From an uncultured Allomuricauda sp. (lineage in GTDB: Bacteria > Bacteroidota > Bacteroidia > Flavobacteriales > Flavobacteriaceae): DNA of 64,000 bases. Within the stretch, counting starts at the first letter, position 1; every line of letters begins with the position of its first letter. The stretch covers positions 124,001 to 188,000 of the forward strand of contig NZ_CAMYIC010000012.1 in NCBI RefSeq assembly GCF_947258355.1. The letters run 5' to 3'. Both the position numbers and the translations under genes were made by a program. Below, piece after piece: positions 10,228-19,760 of this stretch. A model generated the notes under the pieces. That model was not told the origin of the DNA. It searched no databases and saw only the letters and a program-made list of their open reading frames with translations.

Positions 10228-11289
10228 TTATAATGTTACTGTTTTTCCGGTTTTAACGGATTCATCTGCGGCAAGAACTATTTTAAGGCTATTGACCGCA
10301 TCATTTAAATGATGGGTAAGGTCTCTGTTGTTTACAATGGCATCCAATAGATATTCCTGTTCAAGCAGACAAAGTCCATCATGGTCTGGTTCATCTGCCG
10401 TGCTGATAATTTGATCCTTTTTGGTGAAGTGTCCATCAGCATTAAGTTCGCTATGGTGTAATTTTAAACTACCGGTCTTGGAGTGGCCCTCAATATCATC
10501 CGAAGCTCCTTTGCCCTCTTCACTTATGGAAACACATCCTTTTGGTCCAATGACGTCTTTAATGAAAAATGCGGTTTCGCTCATCATGGGTCCCCAACCT
10601 GCTTCGTACCATCCCACTGAACCATCTTCAAATCGGACTTGTAGTTGACCATAGTTGTACATGTCGGAGGCAATTTCATCCGATAAATGGGCTCCGATTG
10701 CAGAAACACTAATGGGTCTGGAACGTGTCATGGAGCACATAACATCCACATAATGTACCCCGCAATCCACAATGGGTGACATGGATTGCATCAATTGTTT
10801 GTGGGTATACCATTGTTCTCCTGAACTTTGTTGGTTCAAATTCATTCGCATTACCAAAGGTTTACCGAGTGTTTGGGCCATTTCGGTGAACTTTGCCCAT
10901 GTTGGGTGCACCCTTAAAATATAGCCCACAACCATTTTTTTGGCTTGTTTTCTTGATAATTCCACTAGGCCTTGAGCTTCTTCTACAGTAAGAGCCAAAG
11001 GCTTTTCCACAAATACATGGGCATTGGCCTCTAGAGCAATTTTCACATAATTAAAGTGCGTATCGGGATAGGTGTTAATGGAAACCACATCGGGTTGGGT
11101 GGTTTCCATGGCTTCAACATAATCCGAAAAGGTTGGTGCTCCATCCAATTCTTTGGAGAGTCGCTCACGACTTTTCTCTCCCCGACTTACAAGTCCGACA
11201 ATTTCAAATCCGTCCAATTTATGATAGGCCCTTGCATGCGAAGTGCCCATATTTCCACAACCAACTACCAATACTTTTAAGCTTCCCAT
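10228..11289 (-). CDS. Gfo/Idh/MocA-family NAD(P)-dependent oxidoreductase
   Basis: The 353-residue product has an N-terminal Rossmann fold starting VLVVGCGNMGTSHARAY (about residues 5-21), the family EKPLALTVEEAQ segment near residue 95 (the Glu-Lys-Pro motif), and a C-terminal alpha/beta substrate domain. Such enzymes oxidise or reduce sugars, inositols or related compounds in the cytosol. HYVDVMC near residue 180 is in the position of the usual catalytic His/Asp pair. No adjacent gene indicates the substrate; peptidoglycan-recycling genes follow only after an exporter gene. The family is certain and the substrate unknown. Confidence 0.93.
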   Translation of the reverse strand: MGSLKVLVVGCGNMGTSHARAYHKLDGFEIVGLVSRGEKSRERLSKELDGAPTFSDYVEAMETTQPDVVSINTYPDTHFNYVKIALEANAHVFVEKPLALTVEEAQGLVELSRKQAKKMVVGYILRVHPTWAKFTEMAQTLGKPLVMRMNLNQQSSGEQWYTHKQLMQSMSPIVDCGVHYVDVMCSMTRSRPISVSAIGAHLSDEIASDMYNYGQLQVRFEDGSVGWYEAGWGPMMSETAFFIKDVIGPKGCVSISEEGKGASDDIEGHSKTGSLKLHHSELNADGHFTKKDQIISTADEPDHDGLCLLEQEYLLDAIVNNRDLTHHLNDAVNSLKIVLAADESVKTGKTVTL

Positions 11290-11476
11290 TATTTGTTCAG
11301 TTTGACATTAAAGATAGGATTATCTTAAATTTTAATCCGATCAGAATCATGATTTGTTTACGAAACCCAGAGGTATACCTCACAGAATCTCAAACTATAA
11401 CGTTAGATGTGTTGCCTTAACATTAAACCTTTCTTAAAAGCTTTACCGATCCAATGGGTATAACTAATTTTGCAGG

Positions 11477-12691
11477 ATGCAAAAACAAAATCAAAAACCC
11501 AACTTTGAGTTTGTAGCCATGATGGCTGCATTAATGTCCATTGTGGCATTGGCCATTGATGCCATTCTACCAGCAATTTCCAATATTGGGATGGCTATCA
11601 ATAGTACGGACCCTACAGACAATCAATTGTTGGTTACCATGATTTTCTTGGGACTTGGAGTGGGGCAGCTGTTCTTTGGACCGATATCGGATAGTTTTGG
11701 GCGAAAGCCTGTGGTTTATTTCGGATTCATCATTTTTTTGATTGCGAGTATTATCTGTTTATATGCCCCATCCTTGGAGATTATGGTTGTTGGACGAATA
11801 TTACAGGGGATTGGACTTTCTGCACCGCGAACCATATCCATATCCATAATTAGGGATACCTATGAGGGGGATTATATGGCAAAAATAATGTCGTTTGTAG
11901 TGGCGTTTTTTATTCTAGTGCCAGTCGTGGCACCCGCAATTGGCAAATTAATTTTGGATGCTGCTGGGTGGAAGGCCATTTTTTATGTTCAAATGGTATT
12001 TGTGCTTGCAGTTGCGGTTTGGTTTTGGAAACGGCAAAAAGAAACTCTACATCCAGAATATAAAATACCATTTACCCGACATGTTTTTATTGATGGGGTC
12101 AAGGAGTTTGTGAAATACAAGGAAACAGTTGCCTTTACCTTGACTTCTGGATTGGTTACCGGAGCATTTTTGGTGTATTTAAGTTCTGCCCAACATATTT
12201 TTGAAGATCAATATGCCTTGAAGGAAATGTTTCCATATATTTTTGCAGGATTAGCCATATCCATAGGACTTTCCACTTTTTTGAATGGAACTTTGGTAAT
12301 GCGGTTCGGGATGAGGAAACTTTCGTTAATGGCGACCATCGTATTTTGTGTAATTGCCATTGCATATTCCGTTTTGTTCTTAAATTCTCCCAACCCTAGT
12401 ATTTATGTTTTGGTCGGATTCCTATCTATTCAGTTTTTCTGTCTTGGTTTTATGTGGGGGAATTTCCGTTCCATAGCCATGGAACCAATAGGTCATATTG
12501 CAGGTATCGGTGCCGCAATCAATGGATTTGTATCCACCTTGCTATCCATACCCATTGCTACTTTTATCGGAGAGTTTGTAAAAGATACGGTTTGGCCTCT
12601 TTTTGCAGGTTTGGCCATTTGCGGTCTTTGCGCGCTTGCTATTTTCCTATTGGTGAACAAGCCAAAAAGAAAACGAATCGTTACGACTTAA
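11477..12691 (+). CDS. MFS transporter, Bcr/CflA drug-efflux type
   Basis: The 404-residue membrane protein has about twelve hydrophobic segments and the MFS motif A between helices 2 and 3 (GPISDSFGRKPVVYFG, near residues 73-88), in the form typical of the Bcr/CflA family of proton-driven exporters. A helix-5-like stretch (VAFFILVPVVAPAIGKLILD) is also characteristic. A TAATTTTG box lies at 11465-11472, only 4 bp before the ATG at 11477, which if real would imply an almost leaderless mRNA. Its 3' end overlaps the convergent anmK gene by 4 bp. The substrate is unknown; a muropeptide link cannot be argued from position alone. Confidence 0.9.
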   Translation: MQKQNQKPNFEFVAMMAALMSIVALAIDAILPAISNIGMAINSTDPTDNQLLVTMIFLGLGVGQLFFGPISDSFGRKPVVYFGFIIFLIASIICLYAPSLEIMVVGRILQGIGLSAPRTISISIIRDTYEGDYMAKIMSFVVAFFILVPVVAPAIGKLILDAAGWKAIFYVQMVFVLAVAVWFWKRQKETLHPEYKIPFTRHVFIDGVKEFVKYKETVAFTLTSGLVTGAFLVYLSSAQHIFEDQYALKEMFPYIFAGLAISIGLSTFLNGTLVMRFGMRKLSLMATIVFCVIAIAYSVLFLNSPNPSIYVLVGFLSIQFFCLGFMWGNFRSIAMEPIGHIAGIGAAINGFVSTLLSIPIATFIGEFVKDTVWPLFAGLAICGLCALAIFLLVNKPKRKRIVTT

Positions 12692-13782
12692 ACCTCTTTT
12701 GGAAAAAATACTTCACCACTACAGGAATCTTTTATAGCTCCTGTAACCGATTTTAGGACATTGGTTTTTCCCTCTAGACGAAGAACCCCCATTAACGCAA
12801 AAACCAGTGCTTCTTTGTAGGCAATCAATATTTTATCAGGGACAATAACCTCGAAAGCTGAACCTAGTTTATCTTGAAGCATATCCATAAAAAATTTGTT
12901 CAGAGCACCACCTCCAGTGGCAAGTAGTTTGCTTTTGGAGTTTCTTTTGCTTTTATGTTTCTGTGCTGCTATTGCAATTTGCTCACAATTATGATGAATG
13001 AAGGTATGCAACAAATCCTCGTTGGAGGCTTTAGAGGCTTCAATTAAGGGGACAATTTTGGAAGTAAACCATTCGTAGCCTGTGGATTTAGGGTAAGGTA
13101 GCCGATAGTATACCAAATTGTTGAGTTGTTGGAGCAGCGTAGTGTCCAATGTTCCCGAACGGGCGAGCTTTCCATCTTCATCATAGGGGAGTCCCATTTT
13201 GTGTGTAATGTAGTTCAATGGCATATTTGCCAATCCAATATCATAAGCAATTCGCTCACCATCTTTTTCAAAAGAAATATTACTGATGCCCCCTAAATTC
13301 AGACAAAAATCATATTCATGGAACAACAATTTATCTCCAATTGGTACCAAAGGGGCACCTTGTCCCTTTAGTGACACATCTTTGCTTCTAAAGTCGCAGA
13401 TTACCTGTTTGCCCGAATTGTTTGCCAAAAGCTGCCCATCGCCCAATTGAAAAGTTACGCCATCTTCAGGCCTGTGGTGCGAGGTATGCCCGTGACTGGA
13501 AATAAAATCCACTTCTTCGCCCAGCTCGTCAATAAACAATCTGCATTGTTGCCCCAACCAAATTCCATAATCTTTGTGCAATTGAGCATGGTCTTCTTCT
13601 GAAAGATGGATTGCATTTTTGAGGTACTCTCGCATGTGGTCCGAATAGTCAACTTCTGCAGTTTCTTTGATACGGAAATTCCATTTCCCATCTTCTTCCC
13701 AAATATGGCAATAGGCAATATCCAGTCCATCCAAAGAGGTTCCGGACATTAGCCCCAAAACTTTGTAAGTGCTCATACCCAA
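12688..13782 (-). CDS. anmK: anhydro-N-acetylmuramic acid kinase
   Basis: The 364-residue product has the AnmK ATP-binding start GLMSGTSLDGLD at residues 10-21, NLGGISNISF near 166 and LLATGGGALNKFFMD near 290. AnmK hydrolyses the 1,6-anhydro bond of anhydro-MurNAc while phosphorylating it to MurNAc-6-phosphate. Its product is the substrate of MurQ, encoded at 19761-20579, and its own substrate is released by the NagZ-type enzyme encoded immediately upstream. The ATG at 13782 is followed by a second ATG two codons on (13776); either could be used. The 3' end overlaps the convergent transporter gene by 4 bp. Confidence 0.96.
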   Translation of the reverse strand: MGMSTYKVLGLMSGTSLDGLDIAYCHIWEEDGKWNFRIKETAEVDYSDHMREYLKNAIHLSEEDHAQLHKDYGIWLGQQCRLFIDELGEEVDFISSHGHTSHHRPEDGVTFQLGDGQLLANNSGKQVICDFRSKDVSLKGQGAPLVPIGDKLLFHEYDFCLNLGGISNISFEKDGERIAYDIGLANMPLNYITHKMGLPYDEDGKLARSGTLDTTLLQQLNNLVYYRLPYPKSTGYEWFTSKIVPLIEASKASNEDLLHTFIHHNCEQIAIAAQKHKSKRNSKSKLLATGGGALNKFFMDMLQDKLGSAFEVIVPDKILIAYKEALVFALMGVLRLEGKTNVLKSVTGAIKDSCSGEVFFPKEV

Positions 13783-13819
13783 TAATTTTTGAGACTTTTA
13801 AAAATAACAAATTGTAGCT

Positions 13820-15406
13820 TCACGGTTGGAAGGTTTTTAGTTGAATCGGAAGTTTCCCCTGTGCTTTTATTTTTCCGCAGAAGTGCTCAAAGGCTACTTG
13901 TTGAAATTCCTCAAAATCTTGATAGACCAATACCACATTGGATGATTCCTTCAATTGCAAAATGTCCAAAACATAAGGGTTCCCGAAAAGATAAATGAGC
14001 GTATTTTTTTCCTTGATCAATCTATGAATGGAATCCAATGTGTTTTGATCGATTCCAAATTGGTTTTTGGGTTTTATGGTGGGAGGGAAAAGGCTCAACA
14101 CAATATTATGGCTGTTGGAAGTTAAGGCATTGTCCAAATCAACCATCTTAATACCTAATTGGGATGAAATCTGTTCTGAAAAGCTGTTTGCTTTGCCCAT
14201 ACTGACTGAAACATTCAGAAAGTCGGAAGATTTTATTTTGGCTACCATTGGTGCATCTCCATACAATTCCGAGATGCTTTGTTCTGCGATTTCTCGGTTT
14301 AGTTTGCTGTGAACACTGGGGTAAGGTTGGTTCGACTGGTTTTGAACGGAAAACACTTTCTGTTTCAAGGACCAAACCCTTTCAAAACTCTCTTGAATCC
14401 GTTTTTTGGATGAATGGCTTAAAATTTTATCCATTCCTTCTTTTACATGTTCACTAAAACAGAGCACATCCATACCAGCATCAAAGGCAGCTTGCTCTAA
14501 ACTACCTTTTACGGGAAATTTCTTGGAAACTGCATGCATGTTCAGGGCATCTGAGATAACAACCCCATTAAAACCCAACTGTTTTCGGAGCAAACCTGAA
14601 ATAATTTTGACAGAGGTGGTGGATGGATTATCTGTATCTAACCGGGGTAGGAGCAAATGACCTACCATTACGGAGTCAACCCCGGATTCAATCAATTTTT
14701 TAAAGGGATAAAGCTCATTTTCCATAAGCTCCTCCATGGATTTATCGATAACGGGCAATCCCAGGTGAGAATCTGTTGCTGTATCACCATGACCTGGAAA
14801 ATGCTTTATCGAATTTAGAGTTCCGCTACGGGCCATACCATTTATAAATGCTTGGGCTTTTTGAAAAACACGATTTTTATCATCCCCAAAGGAACGATAG
14901 CCGATTACAGGGTTTTCCGGATTGTTATTGATGTCCACCACTGGTGCCAGATTCCATTGTATCCCCGAAAGTTTGCAATCATTACCGATAGCTTCGCCCA
15001 CTTGATGAATAAGGTCGTTTCCGTTGTTTAAGGCTCCCAGGGTAATGGCATAAGGATATTGCGCTGTGTTTTCAATGCGCATGGCAAGTCCCCATTCAGC
15101 GTCAATTGCCACCAACAAAGGGACACTTGCTGCTTTTTGGTACCGATCAATAAGCTCCAACAAACGCTCATAGCTTTTTTCGTTGTGTACAATCTTTTTC
15201 TTTCCTTCAAAATTTGTTGCAGCGCTCGCCCTACTATGGAAAAAACAAATGGAACCAACATGATATTCTTTAATGAGCCTCTCCATTTCCTGAACCTCTT
15301 CTTCGGTGTCATTGATGAAAACAGCAGGCATAAAAAATTGACCTACTTTTTGTTCTAATGTCAGGCCCTCTTCGGACAACATATATTTTTTTTGGTTTTC
15401 AATCAT
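13820..15406 (-). CDS. nagZ: GH3 beta-N-acetylhexosaminidase, NagZ-type
   Basis: The 528-residue protein is a glycoside hydrolase family 3 enzyme with the NagZ signature KHFPGHGDTATDSHLGLP from Lys201, whose His-Asp pair (H206/D208) is the usual acid/base element of N-acetylglucosaminidases in this family, and the nucleophile motif VVISDALNMHA with Asp286. No signal peptide is visible, so it is probably cytoplasmic, as for recycling NagZ. The C-terminal third beyond about residue 350 resembles the second GH3 domain and makes it longer than minimal NagZ (about 340 residues). It removes GlcNAc from GlcNAc-anhydroMurNAc(-peptides). It overlaps the upstream permease gene by 8 bp and is followed by anmK. 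Confidence 0.92.
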   Translation of the reverse strand: MIENQKKYMLSEEGLTLEQKVGQFFMPAVFINDTEEEVQEMERLIKEYHVGSICFFHSRASAATNFEGKKKIVHNEKSYERLLELIDRYQKAASVPLLVAIDAEWGLAMRIENTAQYPYAITLGALNNGNDLIHQVGEAIGNDCKLSGIQWNLAPVVDINNNPENPVIGYRSFGDDKNRVFQKAQAFINGMARSGTLNSIKHFPGHGDTATDSHLGLPVIDKSMEELMENELYPFKKLIESGVDSVMVGHLLLPRLDTDNPSTTSVKIISGLLRKQLGFNGVVISDALNMHAVSKKFPVKGSLEQAAFDAGMDVLCFSEHVKEGMDKILSHSSKKRIQESFERVWSLKQKVFSVQNQSNQPYPSVHSKLNREIAEQSISELYGDAPMVAKIKSSDFLNVSVSMGKANSFSEQISSQLGIKMVDLDNALTSNSHNIVLSLFPPTIKPKNQFGIDQNTLDSIHRLIKEKNTLIYLFGNPYVLDILQLKESSNVVLVYQDFEEFQQVAFEHFCGKIKAQGKLPIQLKTFQP

Positions 15407-16679
15407 TGGATGCTGCTGTTTTTTTACCGTAGTCGTCTGGGTATTTTAAATAGCGCAGCACTACAAATGCGGGCAAGGCCGCTATTACTACCCAAATAAA
15501 GAAACCATCATAACCCAACCATTCCTGAATATAACCGCTCAGCATACCGGGCAGCATCATACCCAAGGCCATAAAACCTGTGGCTATGGCATAGTGTGAT
15601 GTTTTGGAAGCTCCTTCGGCCACATAAATGAGGTACATCATAAATGCGGCAAAGCCAAATCCATAACCAAACTGTTCGAGTACCACTGTACCTACTACGG
15701 CATAAATACTAGTGGTTTGGGTAACCGCCAGCAAAGCGTAAAGCGCATTGGGTAGATTGAGCGATAATAACATGGGTAACATCCATTTTTTAAGACCGTC
15801 CCTTGAAATTAAAATGCCACCCAATATTCCTCCAAGCGATAACATGATTACTCCTACTGTACCGTAAATGGTGCCTACAGCTTCCGTGGAATAGGCCAAT
15901 CCGCCCACTTCCAATTTGTCCAGAAGAAATGGCGAGGCCATTTTAACCAATTGTGATTCCCCTAACCTGTATGTGAGTATAAAGAGCAATGCCACTCCAA
16001 TCTGATGCTTTTTAAAAAAAGTGGCAAATACTTCAAAAAATCCTGCTGGTTTTTCTGTTGATTTTGAGTTTGATTCTTCAAATTTGGGTGTTGTAAAAAA
16101 GTTGGAAATGGTCAATGCAATCATCAAAACAGCCGCGCTGATCATGGTTATGGACCAAGCTTTTGTGTTGTCTCCGTACTGGTTCTCAAGAAAGCCTGCG
16201 AAAATCACCAGTAGTCCCTGTCCTGTTACCATTGCCAATCGATAAAAAGTACTACGGAGGCCGATAAAGAAGGATTGTTTTTTCTGGGTAAGGCCTATCA
16301 TATAATAACCATCCGAAGCAATATCGTTGGTGGCGGAAGCAAAAGCCGCCATCCAAAAGAAGGCCAATGTGATGATAAAGAAGGAATTGGATGGTAAAAA
16401 GAAACCAATGCCCAAGAATGCTACAGAAATCAAGAGTTGCATGCTCAAGAACCATTTTCGCTTGGTGCCTTTTAGGTCAATTATGGGACTCCACAAAGGT
16501 TTTATCACCCATGGTAGATAGAGCCAGCTTGTATATAGCCCTATTTCGGCATTGCCAATTCCCAGGCGTTTGTACATAATTACGGAAACTGTTACCACAA
16601 GAATGTAGGGGATACCTTGGGTAAAGTATAAAAAGGGAATCCACAGCCAAGCGTTTTTGTCTTTTGGAGCTACATTCAT
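15399..16679 (-). CDS. ampG: AmpG-like muropeptide permease (MFS)
   Basis: The 426-residue product is a polytopic membrane protein with the AmpG/PAT-family start WLWIPFLYFTQGIPYILVV and the helix 2-3 region LPWVIKPLWSPIIDLKGTKR. About twelve hydrophobic segments are visible. AmpG proteins import GlcNAc-anhydroMurNAc muropeptides across the inner membrane by proton symport. The gene directly precedes nagZ (8-bp overlap) and anmK, and murQ and nagB are close by, which supports the assignment strongly. The family alone would allow other substrates. Confidence 0.88.
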   Translation of the reverse strand: MNVAPKDKNAWLWIPFLYFTQGIPYILVVTVSVIMYKRLGIGNAEIGLYTSWLYLPWVIKPLWSPIIDLKGTKRKWFLSMQLLISVAFLGIGFFLPSNSFFIITLAFFWMAAFASATNDIASDGYYMIGLTQKKQSFFIGLRSTFYRLAMVTGQGLLVIFAGFLENQYGDNTKAWSITMISAAVLMIALTISNFFTTPKFEESNSKSTEKPAGFFEVFATFFKKHQIGVALLFILTYRLGESQLVKMASPFLLDKLEVGGLAYSTEAVGTIYGTVGVIMLSLGGILGGILISRDGLKKWMLPMLLSLNLPNALYALLAVTQTTSIYAVVGTVVLEQFGYGFGFAAFMMYLIYVAEGASKTSHYAIATGFMALGMMLPGMLSGYIQEWLGYDGFFIWVVIAALPAFVVLRYLKYPDDYGKKTAASND

Positions 16680-16797
16680 TTAGGTTGATTTAAAAGGTTT
16701 ATCATGATACTTTTTCCACTTTTTGGGTCATGGGTGAGTTCTAAAAAGAGTTGTGCAAAAAGGATTGGAGCCATGTAAAAATCAATTCATTTAAGCG

Positions 16798-16836
16798 AAA
16801 AAAAGGCCTACTTCTGCACTAAATGTAGGCCTTTTT
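16798..16836 (-). terminator. Rho-independent terminator downstream of nagB
   Basis: An inverted repeat pairs AGGCCTAC with GTAGGCCT, extended by A/T pairs, around a 13-nt loop. Read leftward the stem ends in seven T residues. It lies about 45 bp beyond the nagB stop codon. Confidence 0.8.
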
Positions 16837-16881
16837 GCTAGATTAAATTAAACAACTAACAACTTAAAATGAAATATTTTG

Positions 16882-18822
16882 CTATTCGAAATGGTATCTA
16901 ACAAAGCCTTCGATTGCCTCGTATTCTGCCATTCCAAGCTGATTGTATCTGTTTGCGGTTTCCTTATTCCTCTCTTCGGCACGTTGCCAGAATTCCCTTT
17001 TATCGTTTCCTGGGAACATGGCGCTGTCCTTTTGGGACTGGTGTTTAAATATGGCATTGATTTTTCGGGCCATGTCCTTTGGTCCAATCGGCACGGCCAT
17101 TTCCATGTCTGCAATATCCCATTCTTGCCATGCTCCCCGATATAGCCATACATAACAATTTCGAATCCAATCGGAACCTTCGTCCAGTAAGCGCTGAATG
17201 GCTTTAAAAATCACATCCAAGCAAACTCTGTGGGTTCCATGTGGGTCCGACAGGTCTCCTGCGGCAAAAATTTGATGCGGTTTTAGTTTGTTTAGAAGGT
17301 CGTATGTTATTTGTACGTCTTCTTCGGAAAGCGGTTTTTTTCTAACGGCTCCGGTTTCGTAGAAAGGTAAGTTCTGGAAATGTGCATTTTTTTCCGGAAC
17401 CCCACAATATCTACAGGCGGCCAAGGCTTCCCCTTTTCGGATAAGGCCCTTGAAATTCTGCACTTCTGGGCTGTCCAGTTCTCCAGGCTTTTTGCTGGCC
17501 AGGAACTTGCGCACTTCCTTGAATTTCTTTTGAAGCTCTTTGTTGTCTTTTTGGACATCTGTTGCAAAATCGAGAAAACGTATTACTTCATCATCGAATA
17601 CAGCAATATTTCCAGAGGTTTGATACGCTACATGCACATTGTGCCCTTGATCTACCAATCGGAGCAATGTACCTCCCATCGAAATCACATCATCATCGGG
17701 GTGTGGGCTAAAGATCAAGGATGTTTTTGGATGAGGTTGTGCTCTTTCAGGTCTTTGGCTGTCATCTGCATTAGGTTTGCCCCCTGGCCAACCGGTAATG
17801 GTTCGCTGTAGTTGATTGAAAACCGAAAGGTTGATTTGCTCTGCAGACCCCACTTCCGCGATAAGACTGCCCATACCGTGTTCGTTGTAATCTTCATTGG
17901 TGAGCTTCAGTATTGCCTTATCCAGTTTTTCTGATAACCAAATCGAAGCGGTTTTAATGAGTTTTTCATCCCAGTCGCACTCGGTGACCAACCATGGCGT
18001 TTTAACCCTTGTTAGGTATGAAGATGCCGCTCCATCAAGTACAAAATCACAATTTTTATGATGTTGCAAGAATGTTGCAGGAACAGATTCCTTTATCTTG
18101 CCTTCTACGGCCTGTTGTACAATTGGAGCTTTTCCTTCGCCCCAGGCCATGATTATGATTCTTTTCGCATCCATAATGGTGCCAACCCCCATGGTTATGG
18201 CTCTTCTCGGTACGTTTTCCTCTCCAAAGAAATCACTGGCAGCATCAAGGCGGGTTACCCTATCCAAACGGACTAAACGGGTTTTACTGTTTAGGGAGGA
18301 ACCCGGTTCGTTAAACCCGATGTGACCAGTTCTTCCGATACCAAGAACTTGTATGTCAATGCCTCCAACATTTTGAATTTTCTCTTCATAGTCAAGACAG
18401 TACTTTCGGATCTCCTCTTTGGATAAGCTTCCATCCGGAATGTGGACATTATGAGGGTCAATGTCTATGTGATCGAACAAATGTTCATTCATAAAACGAA
18501 CATAACTATGGATGGAGTCGGGGGCCATTGGAAAGTATTCATCCAAATTGAAAGTGACTACATTTTTGAAACTTAGTCCATTCTCCTTGTGGAATTGAAC
18601 CAAGTAGTCATAAACTTTGGTGGGAGTTGACCCAGTGGCCAATCCAAGAACTGCTTTTTTTCCCTGCTCTTGCTTTTGCTTGATAAGACTGGCTATTTCA
18701 TTTGCCACATACCAAGATGCATTTTGTGAATCTTCGTAAATATGAGTGTTGATCTTTTCAAATTTTACGGTTTCCGAGTCAAGAGGTTCTTTTTTTAAAG
18801 GATTTTCAACTAAATCTTGCAT
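16882..18822 (-). CDS. nagB: glucosamine-6-phosphate deaminase fused to a PIG-L/LmbE-type deacetylase
   Basis: The 646-residue product has two domains. Residues about 20-300 are NagB: ATGSTPTKVYD near 61, FNLDEYF with the catalytic-type Asp, and TGHIGFNEPGSS with His167 and Glu172. The residue matching Escherichia coli Asp141 is Thr165. Residues about 365-580 are a PIG-L-type zinc deacetylase with HPDDD starting at His374 and a second metal site DPHGTH at 526-531. NagB converts glucosamine-6-P to fructose-6-P and ammonia. The PIG-L half keeps its metal ligands, so it may deacetylate GlcNAc-6-P, which would explain the absence of nagA here (inference). Such fusions are known in Bacteroidota. 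Confidence 0.93.
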   Translation of the reverse strand: MQDLVENPLKKEPLDSETVKFEKINTHIYEDSQNASWYVANEIASLIKQKQEQGKKAVLGLATGSTPTKVYDYLVQFHKENGLSFKNVVTFNLDEYFPMAPDSIHSYVRFMNEHLFDHIDIDPHNVHIPDGSLSKEEIRKYCLDYEEKIQNVGGIDIQVLGIGRTGHIGFNEPGSSLNSKTRLVRLDRVTRLDAASDFFGEENVPRRAITMGVGTIMDAKRIIIMAWGEGKAPIVQQAVEGKIKESVPATFLQHHKNCDFVLDGAASSYLTRVKTPWLVTECDWDEKLIKTASIWLSEKLDKAILKLTNEDYNEHGMGSLIAEVGSAEQINLSVFNQLQRTITGWPGGKPNADDSQRPERAQPHPKTSLIFSPHPDDDVISMGGTLLRLVDQGHNVHVAYQTSGNIAVFDDEVIRFLDFATDVQKDNKELQKKFKEVRKFLASKKPGELDSPEVQNFKGLIRKGEALAACRYCGVPEKNAHFQNLPFYETGAVRKKPLSEEDVQITYDLLNKLKPHQIFAAGDLSDPHGTHRVCLDVIFKAIQRLLDEGSDWIRNCYVWLYRGAWQEWDIADMEMAVPIGPKDMARKINAIFKHQSQKDSAMFPGNDKREFWQRAEERNKETANRYNQLGMAEYEAIEGFVRYHFE

Positions 18823-18850
18823 GTTTTTGTCGGGTTTAACAAGTTTTCAT

Positions 18851-18904
18851 TGCAAATATAGATTAAAAAAGCATAATAATGCAAATTATCACAATATATT
18901 TGCA
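18851..18904. promoter_or_regulatory. candidate operator in the nagB / DeoR-regulator divergent promoter
   Basis: The 184-bp gap between nagB (leftward) and the DeoR-type gene (rightward) holds TGCAAATATA at 18851-18860 and its exact inverted copy TATATTTGCA at 18895-18904. Further TGCAAA-like half sites are at about 18880 (ATGCAAATT) and 18909 (TTTGCAAG). Spaced half sites in a divergent promoter fit looping or cooperative binding by the adjacent regulator. Assignment to that regulator is inference. Confidence 0.5.
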
Positions 18905-19006
18905 GTAGTTTGCAAGTTTTGAAATTGAATTTAGATTGCATCTACACTAAACAGTTTTTTTCTGCAATAGTTTTCTACTTTTGAACTTTTATGTAAAATA
19001 TGATAC

Positions 19007-19756
19007 ATGCTAAAAGAGGAAAGACAACATTCCATTATAAATGAAGTTGAGTTGCATAACAGGGTACTCTTGACAGACCTTGCTGAGAAGCTAAACGTTT
19101 CAATAGATACGGTGCGGAGGGACGTTAAGGAGCTGGATGAGGAAAATCTCTTGGTCAAGGTGCATGGGGGAGCGGTTTCTTTGGGCTTTGCAAACCACAG
19201 TCCCCAAAGTAATAATGTGTATGCCTTGGATAAAAAAATTGCCATTGCCAAGAAAGCCTTAGCTCTTTTGAGGAACAATAGTGTAATTTTAATCGATGGA
19301 GGTACCACATGCTTGGAACTGGCTAAACTATTACCGACCAACTTGAAGCTTACTTGTTTTACATTGAGTTTGCCAGTGGCAATGGAATTATTACGTAAGC
19401 CTAATGTTGAAACCATTTTTATAGGAGGTACGCTCTCAAAGGATTCCCAGATAGCCATGGGGCCGAGTGCTATTCATGCCTTGTCAGAGATAAAGGTGGA
19501 TTACAGCTTTATAGGAACAGGCTACGTGGATACGGAATTTGGCTTAACGGAATTCGATTGGGATGTGGTTCAAACAAAAAAAGCCGTAATCAATGCTTCA
19601 AAGAAAGCGGTACTTTTATGTATTTCGGAGAAGTTGAATTCCCAACATCGTTTTAAAACTTGTTCTTTGAATGTAATCAATACCATGGTGACGGAACTGG
19701 AACCATGGGACACCAAACTGGATGCATTTAAAAATTTGAACATACAAATATTATAA
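19007..19756 (+). CDS. DeoR/GlpR-family transcriptional repressor
   Basis: The 249-residue product has the DeoR N-terminal winged helix (LKEERQHSIINEVELHNRV, then LAEKLNVSIDTVRRDVKEL at about 23-41) followed by the VKVHGGAV hinge and a DeoR C-terminal sensor domain of the sugar-isomerase-like fold (LIDGGTTCLELAKLLP near 90). The family senses phosphorylated sugars and represses catabolic genes. It lies between nagB and murQ, 4 bp before murQ, so amino-sugar phosphates such as GlcNAc-6-P or MurNAc-6-P are plausible effectors. The inverted TGCAAATATA repeats upstream are its most likely sites. Confidence 0.92.
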   Translation: MLKEERQHSIINEVELHNRVLLTDLAEKLNVSIDTVRRDVKELDEENLLVKVHGGAVSLGFANHSPQSNNVYALDKKIAIAKKALALLRNNSVILIDGGTTCLELAKLLPTNLKLTCFTLSLPVAMELLRKPNVETIFIGGTLSKDSQIAMGPSAIHALSEIKVDYSFIGTGYVDTEFGLTEFDWDVVQTKKAVINASKKAVLLCISEKLNSQHRFKTCSLNVINTMVTELEPWDTKLDAFKNLNIQIL

Positions 19757-19760
19757 AGTA

